From CAZKWG01 sp964615375 (GTDB lineage: Bacteria; Myxococcota_A; UBA796; CAZKWG01), in assembly GCA_964615375.1 (NCBI GenBank), contig CAZTOW010000038.1:1-64000 (forward strand): DNA of 64,000 nucleotides, written 5' to 3'. The position numbers were made by a program, and so were the translations under genes. The notes under the pieces were generated by a model that saw nothing but the letters and a program-made list of their open reading frames with translations, had not been told where the DNA came from and did no database searches. Shown here one piece after another: positions 51,222 to 59,014 of this stretch. The stretch's first letter is position 1, and each line of letters begins with the position of its first letter.

Positions 51222-52012
51222 GCGCCCTCCGCGATACGGCGCTGGAGCTCCTCCATGCACTCGATGGGGTCCGCGTGGAAGAGCAGCAGCCCGCGCCACA
51301 CCCAGCGCTGCCACTGGTAGTCGTCGATGGTGCCCTGGCTCACGGCCAGATGGCAGCGGGGGAGCTCTCCCCCGTAGCAGACCGTCAGATCCTCCCAGAG
51401 CTGCTCGAACTCCTCCTCGTCCGGGCGGTAACCCACGAAGAAGAGCACGTTTCGGCGGATCAGGTTGCGGATCTGTGTCTTGAGCTCGGCGGGGAACTCG
51501 CGCCGCGCGCGGTCGGCGTCCGTGATCACCAGCGACTCGGGGCGGGCGAAGCTGCCTCGCCAGCGGTAGAGCACGCGCCGGGAGGCGTCCATGTCCGGCA
51601 CCGCGTCCCCGAAGCCGAGCCTCGCCATCGGGCGATCCCCCGCCGAGCGCTCCAGCAGATCATCCCAGCAGGTGGTGAAGATCAGCGGGAAACGCTCGAG
51701 GGCGTAGGCGTGGGCGAAGCCGGGCGAGAGCCCCTCGGCCCCGACGTGCGCGCGCAGGGCCGCGACCAGCGCCGCGCGCCCGAGCTTCTTCTCGTAGAGC
51801 TCCGCCCCGGCGCTCACCGAGGGCATGACCGGCTTGGGCCGCGCCCCGGGCATCACCTTGGGGCGCTGCCAGCCCAGGATCCGCGCCAGCTCCTTGCCCT
51901 CGGGCCAGGTCCCGCCGGCCAGCTCCGCCACCTCGCGCCCGGCGTTGGAGCCGAGGAAGAGCACGCAGCGCCCGCCGCGGACGGCCTCGATGACCTCGAC
52001 GGGGAGGTTCAC
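51218..52012 (-). CDS. SIR2-like domain protein
   Basis: A 264-residue protein resembling SIR2_2-type NAD-binding domains. VLFLGSNAG (residues 17-25) takes the place of the GAGxS loop, FPLIFTTCWDDLLERS near 105 that of TTNYD-xxxE (Asn is Cys), RRVLYRWRGSF near 143 the HG loop without the His, and VLFFVGYRPDEEEFEQLWEDL near 185 the fold's closing part. NAD hydrolysis is therefore doubtful. It overlaps a PfkB kinase (GTGA) and an FAH-family gene (TTGA) in the chain, unlike the antiviral setting of most SIR2_2 proteins. Confidence 0.72.
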   Translation of the reverse strand: MNLPVEVIEAVRGGRCVLFLGSNAGREVAELAGGTWPEGKELARILGWQRPKVMPGARPKPVMPSVSAGAELYEKKLGRAALVAALRAHVGAEGLSPGFAHAYALERFPLIFTTCWDDLLERSAGDRPMARLGFGDAVPDMDASRRVLYRWRGSFARPESLVITDADRARREFPAELKTQIRNLIRRNVLFFVGYRPDEEEFEQLWEDLTVCYGGELPRCHLAVSQGTIDDYQWQRWVWRGLLLFHADPIECMEELQRRIAEGA

Positions 52013-53028
52013 GCGCTCACCGCGGGCGTGAGCTCGGCCACCACCGCCGCCAGCGTGGCCCGATCCCGGAAGACCGCGCCCACCTGGCTCACCGTGAGCG
52101 CCGCCACGCGGGCGGCCAGGGTGGCGGCGCGGGAGGGGTCCCAGCCCTGGAGGAAGCCGTAGAGGAAGCCGGCGGCGTAGGCGTCGCCCGCGCCCGTGGT
52201 GTCGATGGCGTGGGTCGGGTGCGCCAGCGCCGGGTAGAGCCGCCCCTCGTGCTTGACCAGCGAGCCGCGGGCCCCGAGCTTCAGCACCACGGTGCGGGCG
52301 TGCTCGCCCACCTTCGCCAGCGCGAGCTCGGCCGAGCCGCCGCCCAGGGTCTCCGCCTCCTCGGCGTTGAGGAAGACGATGTCGGAGCGCGCGATGATGT
52401 CCCACATGACCTGACCCGTGGCGCGGACCACGAAGGGGTCGGAGACGTCCAGGCTGACCAGGGTGCCGGCGGCGCGCGCCTCCTCCACCGCCTCGAAGGC
52501 CCGGGAGCGCATCGGCTCGCCCAGCAGCAGGTAGCCTTCGGTGTGCAGCACGCGGGCCGAGCGGATGATCCGCCGGAAGTCCCCGAGCTCCGGCAGCGCC
52601 ACCGCCGCGCCGAGATCGGTGAGCATGGTGCGCTCGGCGTCGGCGGCGCTGATGATCGCCAGGCACTTGCCCGTGGCGATCTCGCGCGTGAAGCGGAGCG
52701 CGTGGGTGCCGCAGGCGTCGTGCATGCGGCTCGCGTAGAGGTGGCCCATCTGGTCGTCGCCCACCTGCCCCGCCAGACAGACCTTCGCGCCGAGGTAGCC
52801 CAGGGTGGCCATCGTGTTGGCGCAGGACCCGCCGGACTGAACCTCGATCCCGAAGGTCTGGACGAGGTTGAAGGCGTTGTGCCAGGCGTCGTTGTCCACC
52901 GGGGTCATGTGCCCGCGATGGTAGCCCAGCCCGGTGATCACCGCGTCGTCCGGCACGCGCACCAGAGCGTCCACCAGCGCGTTGCCCAGCCCTGCGACGT
53001 CCAGGCCCGCGACCTCGTTCTGCCTCAT
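52009..53028 (-). CDS. PfkB-family carbohydrate kinase, adenosine-kinase-like
   Basis: A 339-residue ribokinase-family sugar or nucleoside kinase. LDVAGLGNALVDALV at the start and SGGSCANTMATLGYLG near 66 form the substrate site; DTTGAGDAYAAGFLYG near 280 is the PfkB signature with catalytic Asp. The overall form resembles bacterial adenosine kinase-like proteins. ATG at 53028 with GGGAGGA upstream. First of the five-gene chain, divergent from the flippase-like gene. Confidence 0.92.
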   Translation of the reverse strand: MRQNEVAGLDVAGLGNALVDALVRVPDDAVITGLGYHRGHMTPVDNDAWHNAFNLVQTFGIEVQSGGSCANTMATLGYLGAKVCLAGQVGDDQMGHLYASRMHDACGTHALRFTREIATGKCLAIISAADAERTMLTDLGAAVALPELGDFRRIIRSARVLHTEGYLLLGEPMRSRAFEAVEEARAAGTLVSLDVSDPFVVRATGQVMWDIIARSDIVFLNAEEAETLGGGSAELALAKVGEHARTVVLKLGARGSLVKHEGRLYPALAHPTHAIDTTGAGDAYAAGFLYGFLQGWDPSRAATLAARVAALTVSQVGAVFRDRATLAAVVAELTPAVSA

Positions 53029-53131
53029 CGATTGTTCCTCCCGGGTTGGCCAAGGTAGCCGGACCAGGGCCTCCGCGCTACGGGTCGGGCCCCGCGTCGG
53101 GTACAATCCGCCGGGAGCACGAGGAGCGCCC

Positions 53132-54163
53132 GTGGGTCGGAAGCTGCGCCTGTTGATCGGGATCGCCGTGGGCGTCGTGGCCGTCGCCTGGTTCGTCCAC
53201 GGCGTGGACTGGGGCGATCTGGGGCTCACGCTCGCGCGCGTGAAGCTCGGCTGGGTCGCGGCGGCGGCGGCGATCATCCTCGCGGAGTCCGTCATCCGCG
53301 CCCTGCGCTGGGCGGTGCTGCTCCGCCCGCTGGGCACGCAGGCCCGGGTGAGCGACCTGTTCTCGGCCACGGTCATCGGCGCCGCCATGAACACGCTCCT
53401 GCCCCTGCGCGCGGGAGAGGTCGCCAAGGCCCTCGTCGCCGCGCGCCGCACGGGCCACCCGCTGCCAGCGGTGGTCGCCACCTGGGTGATGGAGCGCGTC
53501 TACGACATACTGGGCATGGTCTCCGTGCTGGTGCTGATGGTGCTGGTGCTGCCCCCCGGGGCCAGCGCCGAGGGTGAGCTGGTCAGCAACCTGAAGCTCT
53601 ACGGCGGGATCGCCGGCTTCGCCGCGCTCTCGGCGATGATCGTGTTCTTCTCGCTCGCCACGCGCCCGGTCGCGGCCCGCTCCATCTTCGAGCACATCGT
53701 CTCCCTCGCCCCGCGCCCGGTGGCCGACCGCTTCCTGCACCTCTTCGACGGCTTCGTGGCCGGGCTGGGCAACTCCCGCGACCGTCACGGGCTGTGGCAG
53801 GCGGGCGGGCTGACGATCGGCCTGTGGGTGAGCCTGGCCGGCGCCATCTGGTGCCTGTTCCGAGCCTTCGGCATGGACCTGCCCTTCGGCGCCGCCTGCT
53901 TCACGGGCGTGGCGGTGGCGCTCTCGGTGGTGCTGCCCCAGGCGCCCGGCTTCATCGGCGTCTTCCACGTCGCCATGGAGAAGACCATGCTGCTCTGGGG
54001 ACAGCCCGCCGCCTCCGCCCAGGGCTTCGCCATCATCTTCTGGGCGGTGAGCTTCCTCCCCGTGACCCTGGTGGGCCTGCTCGCCACCTGGCGCGAGGGC
54101 CTCAGCGTCTCCGAGCTCCAGCGCGCCGAGCCGGCCACGCTGCCCGATCCGGCGGCGTCGTAG
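53132..54163 (+). CDS. Lysylphosphatidylglycerol synthase TM-like protein
   Basis: A 343-residue inner-membrane protein with about eight hydrophobic segments of the UPF0104/LPG-synthase TM family: VIRALRWAVLLRPLG near residue 57 and NTLLPLRAGEVAKALVAARR near 85, then SVVLPQAPGFIGVFHVAMEK near 270. Family members are lipid flippases or scramblases. GTG start at 53132, five bases after GAGGAG (53121-53126). Confidence 0.85.
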   Translation: MGRKLRLLIGIAVGVVAVAWFVHGVDWGDLGLTLARVKLGWVAAAAAIILAESVIRALRWAVLLRPLGTQARVSDLFSATVIGAAMNTLLPLRAGEVAKALVAARRTGHPLPAVVATWVMERVYDILGMVSVLVLMVLVLPPGASAEGELVSNLKLYGGIAGFAALSAMIVFFSLATRPVAARSIFEHIVSLAPRPVADRFLHLFDGFVAGLGNSRDRHGLWQAGGLTIGLWVSLAGAIWCLFRAFGMDLPFGAACFTGVAVALSVVLPQAPGFIGVFHVAMEKTMLLWGQPAASAQGFAIIFWAVSFLPVTLVGLLATWREGLSVSELQRAEPATLPDPAAS

Positions 54164-54241
54164 AGATCGAGGGTTCGGGCGCTTTGTGGTTGCGGGTGTC
54201 GCGTTCCGTGAGTACCCATGGGAACGACTGGAGGAGCTGCC

Positions 54242-55438
54242 ATGATCGCCCTGATTCCCCTGCTGAGCCTCGCCGCGCTGGCCCACGAGTCCGCCACCCC
54301 TCACGAGCACGACGCAGTGACCGGGGAGGCGGTGGACATCGACAGCGACCTCGACGCCGAGCTCGACGGCCTGCTCATCCCGGCGGAGGTCGCCCCGGAG
54401 GGTGACCCCATCATCAACGGCGTGCCGGCCACCTCCGACGAGTACCCGCAGGCCGGCGCGATGATCCTGGACGCCGACCTGGACATGGGCTCTTACGGCT
54501 CGGGCAGCATCCGCATGTTCACCTGCTCGTCCACGCTCATCGCGCCGGACGTGGTCATGCTGGCGGCGCACTGCCTGGACGAGACCGCCTACACCTACGG
54601 CTACGGGACCATGGTGATCAACGAGATCCAGTGGACCCGGCAGGCGGACCTCACGGAGCTGGACGGCACCTCCTACCGCAAGGCCGACTGGCCCACGGAC
54701 GGCGTGGTGGTCTCCGACTACGTGGCGCACGAGGAGTTCAGCCTCTACAAGATGGACGTGGGCATCGCCGAGAACTACGACGTGGCGCTGCTCTTCCTCT
54801 CCGAGCCCGTGCTGGACACGCCCTTCGCCTACCTCCCCACCGAGGACGAGGGTGACCAGATCGCCGAGGGCGCGACGGTGACCGTGGTGGGCTGGGGCCA
54901 GCAGGTGGCCAGCGAGTCCGCCTACGAGTCGCCCGAGCCCGGCACCTACGCGCTCAAGTACATGGGCGAGAGCCCGGTGGGCGAGATCGGCGAGTTCGAG
55001 TTCCAGGTCGGCCCGTCGGAGGACGACGTCCGCAAGTGCCACGGCGACTCGGGCGGCCCCACCTTCATCCAGATCGAGACCGAGTCCACCGAGACCCTGC
55101 GCGTGATCGGCATCACCAGCCACGCCTACGACCGCACCGACTGCGACAGCAAGGGCGGCGTGGACACCCGCGTGATGGCCTACCGGGACTGGATCGAGGC
55201 GCAGATGGTCGAGCGCTGCGAGGCGGGTACGCGCTCCTGGTGCGAGACCGCCGGCCTGCCCGTGCCGCCCCTGCCCGAGCCGGAGCCCGAGCTCAGCGAC
55301 GAGGGTGACGAGCTGGACGGGGACGAGGACGCCGAGAAGGGCGGCTGCGCCTGCTCCAGCGCGAGCTCCAGCGCCGGCGCGCCCTGGGCGCTGGGGCTGC
55401 TCGGCCTCGCCCTGATTCGCCGCCGCCGGGACGGATGA
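54242..55438 (+). CDS. Secreted trypsin-like protease with MYXO-CTERM-like tail
   Basis: A 398-residue chymotrypsin-family protease. Signal peptide at residues 1-14, then an activation-site-like segment GDPIINGVPAT. Catalytic triad: His110 in MLAAHC, Asp180 in NYDVALLFL, Ser270 in CHGDSGGP. After an acidic Pro/Glu linker, the C-terminus has GGCACSSASSSAGAPWALG, a hydrophobic span LLGLALI and RRRR: the cysteine-hydrophobic-basic tripartite MYXO-CTERM-type sorting signal for surface anchoring. The stop overlaps the Rieske gene as ATGA. Substrate unknown. Confidence 0.92.
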   Translation: MIALIPLLSLAALAHESATPHEHDAVTGEAVDIDSDLDAELDGLLIPAEVAPEGDPIINGVPATSDEYPQAGAMILDADLDMGSYGSGSIRMFTCSSTLIAPDVVMLAAHCLDETAYTYGYGTMVINEIQWTRQADLTELDGTSYRKADWPTDGVVVSDYVAHEEFSLYKMDVGIAENYDVALLFLSEPVLDTPFAYLPTEDEGDQIAEGATVTVVGWGQQVASESAYESPEPGTYALKYMGESPVGEIGEFEFQVGPSEDDVRKCHGDSGGPTFIQIETESTETLRVIGITSHAYDRTDCDSKGGVDTRVMAYRDWIEAQMVERCEAGTRSWCETAGLPVPPLPEPEPELSDEGDELDGDEDAEKGGCACSSASSSAGAPWALGLLGLALIRRRRDG

Positions 55439-56520
55439 GGCGTCTCCAGCTCCCTCCCGAGCTCGGCCGGTCCCGCCAACCGCCGCCGGCCTTCTATTCG
55501 GATCCGGACGTCTTCGAGCACCTGCGCGAGCGCGTGCTCGCCCGCACCTGGCAGTGGCTCGCCCACACCCGAAGCCTCGAGCCCACGGCGCGCGCCTGGC
55601 CGCTCACGCTGCTGCCCGGGAGCCTGGACGAGCCCGTGCTGCTCACCCGCGCCGGGGACGGCGGCTTCTCGGCCTGGGTGAACGCCTGCACGCATCGCGG
55701 TCACCCGCTGGCGACGACCCCGGAGCCCGGCCCGCACCTGCGCTGCCGTTACCACGGTCGGCGCTTCGCGCTCGACGGGCGCTGCCAGGGTCAGCCCTTC
55801 CTGGACGGGCAACCGGGCTTCCCTGGCCCGGAGGACAACCTCCCCGCCCTCCCCTTCGGCCAGTGGGGTGACCAGCTCTTCGCCGGCGTCGATCCGACCT
55901 GCGACCTCGAGGAGGTCCTGGCCCCGCTGCGGGAGCGCCTGGACTTCCTGCCCCTCGGCCAGGGCGAGCCGGAGCCCTGGGAGTGCCGCGACTTCACCGT
56001 AGAGGCCCCCTGGCTGCTCTACTGCGACAACTACCTGGAGGGCCTGCACATCCCCTTCGTCCACCCCGGGCTCGCGCGGGTGCTCGATCTCACGACCTAC
56101 AAGCACGTCCTGCTGCCCTGGGGCACCTTGCAGCTCGGCGTGGTCGAGGAGGGGGCGCACGCCTTCGATCTGCCCAGGGACCACCCGGAGGCTGGGCAGC
56201 GCATCGGCGCCTTCTACTTCTTCATCTTCCCGAACCTCATGATCAACGCCTACCCCTGGGGCCTCTCCCTGAACGTGGTGCAGCCGCAGGGCCCACGGAC
56301 CACGCGCGTCCGCTACGTGACGCTCATCTGGGACCCCTCGGCGCGGGGGCGCGGGGCCGGCGAGAATCTGGAGACGGTGGAGCGAGAGGACGAGGCCGTC
56401 GTCGAGGCCGTCGCCCTGAGCCTGCGAGCGCGCCGGGCGCGGACCGGGACCTATGTCCCGCAGCACGAGGAGGGGCTGCGCCACGTCCACCGCCTCCTCG
56501 CGGAGATGCTCGCGAATTGA
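55435..56520 (+). CDS. Rieske-type aromatic-ring-hydroxylating oxygenase subunit
   Basis: A 361-residue alpha-subunit-like oxygenase. The Rieske [2Fe-2S] ligands are Cys85 and His87 in NACTHRGHP and Cys104 and His107 in CRYHGRRF. A mononuclear iron site follows in YCDNYLEGLHIPFVHPG. Length is short of the 430-450 residue norm but common in oxygenases with diverse substrates. Overlaps the protease gene by ATGA. No beta subunit or ferredoxin reductase is nearby; electron partner and substrate unknown. Confidence 0.9.
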   Translation: MRRLQLPPELGRSRQPPPAFYSDPDVFEHLRERVLARTWQWLAHTRSLEPTARAWPLTLLPGSLDEPVLLTRAGDGGFSAWVNACTHRGHPLATTPEPGPHLRCRYHGRRFALDGRCQGQPFLDGQPGFPGPEDNLPALPFGQWGDQLFAGVDPTCDLEEVLAPLRERLDFLPLGQGEPEPWECRDFTVEAPWLLYCDNYLEGLHIPFVHPGLARVLDLTTYKHVLLPWGTLQLGVVEEGAHAFDLPRDHPEAGQRIGAFYFFIFPNLMINAYPWGLSLNVVQPQGPRTTRVRYVTLIWDPSARGRGAGENLETVEREDEAVVEAVALSLRARRARTGTYVPQHEEGLRHVHRLLAEMLAN

Positions 56521-56554
56521 GAAATCGGGCGGGAGCCGGTGGCGCGCCTGAAGG

Positions 56555-56569
56555 GGTATACGTTATACC
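56555..56569 (+). promoter_or_regulatory. Palindromic element before nrfHA
   Basis: GGTATA-CGT-TATACC, a perfect 6-base inverted repeat with 3-base centre, 24 bases before the nrfH start. AT-rich in a GC-rich context, it could be an operator or contain the -10 region. It does not match the FNR consensus. Confidence 0.5.
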
Positions 56570-56593
56570 AAAATCCCTTCGAGCGAGGGCACC

Positions 56594-57049
56594 ATGCCCA
56601 CTTCCAACTTCACCATCGCGAGCGTTGTCGTCGCGCTGATCGTCGGTGTCGCCGTCGGGCTCGGGGGGCTCACCTTCGCGTACGCGGAGGGCTGGGCCTA
56701 CATGACCGACGATCCGAGCGCCTGCGCCAACTGTCACGTCATGCAGGAGCAGCTCGACGGCTGGGCGAAGTCCAGCCATCACGACGTCGCTGTCTGCAAC
56801 GACTGCCACACGCCCGAGGACAAGCTCGGGATGCTGGTGACCAAGGCCCGCAACGGCTGGCACCACTCCGTGGCGTTCACGACGCAGGATTTTCACGAGC
56901 CCATCCAGATCACGAGCTACAACCTCGCCATCACGGAGGGGCGCTGCCGGAGCTGCCACGCCGCCGTCGTCGAGGTCGTCGACGGCGTCCACGGCCAGGA
57001 GCCGCAGAGCTGTGTGACCTGCCACAACTCCGTCGGACATCTGCAATAG
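56594..57049 (+). CDS. nrfH: Tetraheme cytochrome c NrfH
   Basis: A 151-residue membrane-anchored quinol oxidase subunit that passes electrons to NrfA. One N-terminal membrane span (residues about 8-30) and four CxxCH motifs: CANCHVM (with the Met ligand seen in NrfH heme 1), CNDCH, CRSCH and CVTCH. Length fits the family. Followed after 18 bases by nrfA. Anchored in the inner membrane facing the periplasm. Confidence 0.95.
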   Translation: MPTSNFTIASVVVALIVGVAVGLGGLTFAYAEGWAYMTDDPSACANCHVMQEQLDGWAKSSHHDVAVCNDCHTPEDKLGMLVTKARNGWHHSVAFTTQDFHEPIQITSYNLAITEGRCRSCHAAVVEVVDGVHGQEPQSCVTCHNSVGHLQ

Positions 57050-57067
57050 CGTCATCCGGGGGATCCC

Positions 57068-58534
57068 ATGCCCGCTTCATCATCCCGCCGCGGTATGAGC
57101 CGCGCCGCCCTCCTGGTCCTCGTCGCCGTCGTCTCCGGGGCCGCCGCGTTCGGGGCCGGCGCGCTGCTGCTCAACATCAATGAGCGCAAGGAGGAGGCGA
57201 AGAACCCCTTCTTCCGCGTCGTCGAGCTGACGGACGAGACCGAGGATCCGGCCGTCTGGGGGAAGAACTTCCCGCTGCAGTACGACAGCTACAAGCGCAC
57301 GGCGGACCAGACCCGCACCCGCTACGGCGGCTCCGAGGCCCTGCCGCACGCCCCCACCGACGAGGACCCTCGCGAGGTCGTCGCCCAGAGCCGCCTCGTC
57401 GAGGACCCGCGCCTGGTCACCATGTGGTCGGGCTACGCCTTCTCCAAGGACTTCCGGGAGGAGCGCGGCCACGCCTACATGCTGGAGGACCAGATCTACA
57501 CCGAGCGCCAGGACGTGGTGAAGCAGCCGGGCACCTGCCTGCACTGCCACGCCTCGGTCTACGTGCCCTACAAGAAGGCGGGCGACGGCGACCTGATCGC
57601 CGGCTTCGAGAAGCTGAACCAGCAGCCCTACTCCGAGGCGGTCAAGGCGGTCACCCACCCGGTCTCCTGCATCGACTGTCACGACCCGGAGACCATGGCG
57701 CTGCGGATCACGCGGCCGGGCTTCCTGGAGGGCATCGTCGCCTACAAGGCCAGCCAGGGCGTGACGAACTACGACGTCAACACCATGGCCACCCGCCAGG
57801 AGATGCGCTCCTACGTCTGCGGGCAGTGCCACGTCGAGTACTACTTCAAGGGCGCCGAGAAGCGGCTCACCTACCCCTGGAGCAAGGGGCTCAAGGGTGA
57901 CGAGATCTACGCCTACTACGAGGAGGTCGGCCACAAGGACTGGGTGCACAAGGAGTCCGGGGCCAACGCGCTCAAGGCCCAGCACCCCGAGTTCGAGCTG
58001 TGGAGCCAGGGCATCCACGCCCGCTCCGGCGTCTCCTGCGCCGACTGCCACATGCCCTACACCCGGGTCGGCGCGCAGAAGATCAGCGACCACCACATCC
58101 AGAGCCCGCTGCTGAACATCGACAACGCCTGCCAGACCTGCCACCAGCTCTCCGAGGACGAGCTCCGCGGGCGGGCCGAGGACATCCAGGCGCGCACCTT
58201 CGAGATGCGCAACCGCGCCATGGACGCGCTCATGGCCCTCATCGCCGACATCAAGGCGGCGAAGGAGGCGGGCGCGACCGACGAGGCCCTGGCCACCGCG
58301 CGCAGCCTGCAGCGGCGCTCCCAGTTCCTGCTGGACTTCGTGGAGGCGGAGAACTCGACCGGCTTCCACGCCCCCGGCGAGGCGGCCCGCCTGCTGGCCC
58401 AGAGCGTAGACCTGGCCCGCCAGGGTCAGCTCGCCGTCAAGGACCCCAGCTTCAAGCCCCAGATCGAGGCCACCGGCCCGGCGAAGCCCGCGGCGACCGA
58501 GGCGGCGGCGGAGACGACGCAGGGGACGAAGTAG
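57068..58534 (+). CDS. nrfA: Pentaheme nitrite reductase NrfA
   Basis: A 488-residue cytochrome c552 that reduces nitrite to ammonia with six electrons. N-terminal signal anchor at residues about 11-35. Heme motifs: CLHCH, CIDCH, CGQCH, CADCH, CQTCH. The active-site heme is CxxCH in the place of CxxCK, a variant known in some NrfA lineages. Ca-site elements HVEYYF and LKAQHPE, and SQGIHARSGVSCADCHM, are present. The tail has a low-complexity Ala/Glu/Thr end. Coupled to nrfH; a hairpin follows the stop. Confidence 0.95.
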   Translation: MPASSSRRGMSRAALLVLVAVVSGAAAFGAGALLLNINERKEEAKNPFFRVVELTDETEDPAVWGKNFPLQYDSYKRTADQTRTRYGGSEALPHAPTDEDPREVVAQSRLVEDPRLVTMWSGYAFSKDFREERGHAYMLEDQIYTERQDVVKQPGTCLHCHASVYVPYKKAGDGDLIAGFEKLNQQPYSEAVKAVTHPVSCIDCHDPETMALRITRPGFLEGIVAYKASQGVTNYDVNTMATRQEMRSYVCGQCHVEYYFKGAEKRLTYPWSKGLKGDEIYAYYEEVGHKDWVHKESGANALKAQHPEFELWSQGIHARSGVSCADCHMPYTRVGAQKISDHHIQSPLLNIDNACQTCHQLSEDELRGRAEDIQARTFEMRNRAMDALMALIADIKAAKEAGATDEALATARSLQRRSQFLLDFVEAENSTGFHAPGEAARLLAQSVDLARQGQLAVKDPSFKPQIEATGPAKPAATEAAAETTQGTK

Positions 58535-58542
58535 ACACCGCC

Positions 58543-58574
58543 CATCGGGCCCCGAGGCGACTCGGGGCTCGATG
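58543..58574. terminator. Hairpin after nrfA
   Basis: A 14-base stem (58543-58556 with 58561-58574, one G-T pair) with GCGA loop, nine bases past the nrfA stop. It lies between convergent nrfA and the small partner gene and can act on both. There is no T-run. Confidence 0.55.
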
Positions 58575-58598
58575 AGCGCGCACCAGGCGCCCCGGGGC

Positions 58599-58991
58599 TC
58601 AGTCTGCGCGCGGGACCTTGAAGTGGTCGAGGATCTCGCCGTAGCCATGAGCCCGCGCGCTCTTCAGCAGCCAGCGCTCGACCTGTGGCGTGTCCTGGCA
58701 GATCTGTCGGAAGGGCCGCATGCGGCCGGACTGGGGGTCTCGCCGCATGCGCTTCAGCACGACATGGTCCCTGAAGGCCGACAGGTTCGTCGCGTCGTCC
58801 TCAGAGGGGCCGCGCAGCTCGAAGCCGCGGTAGCCCAGCGTGCTGCGCAGGGTCTGCTCCATCCCAGGACGCTCCACGGGGACGAGCCGGCCGAGCAGGG
58901 CGCGCAGCTCCTTCTCCTCCTCCTCGGTGAGGTCCCACTCCGGGTCGGGTCGTCCGGAGAACACATTCAGCGTGACTCGTACTTTGGACAT
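58599..58991 (-). CDS. Small conserved protein, partner of the FG-GAP gene
   Basis: A 130-residue protein without signal peptide. N-terminus SKVRVTLNVFSGRPDPEW, then an acidic helical LTEEEEKELRALLG and GYRGFELRG. The FSGRP-P-W start I recall from small proteins next to secreted proteins, but I cannot name the family. Start at 58991 (MSKVRV). It begins 23 bases after the FG-GAP gene stop, so it is co-transcribed; an inhibitor or chaperone of that protein is possible. Confidence 0.75.
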   Translation of the reverse strand: MSKVRVTLNVFSGRPDPEWDLTEEEEKELRALLGRLVPVERPGMEQTLRSTLGYRGFELRGPSEDDATNLSAFRDHVVLKRMRRDPQSGRMRPFRQICQDTPQVERWLLKSARAHGYGEILDHFKVPRAD

Positions 58992-59014
58992 GAAACACCG
59001 CCTCTCGGATGGGG

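Noticed and set aside
51218..52012. Antiphage SIR2 defence gene
   Set aside because: No typical partner gene, active residues missing, and embedded in a metabolic overlapping chain.
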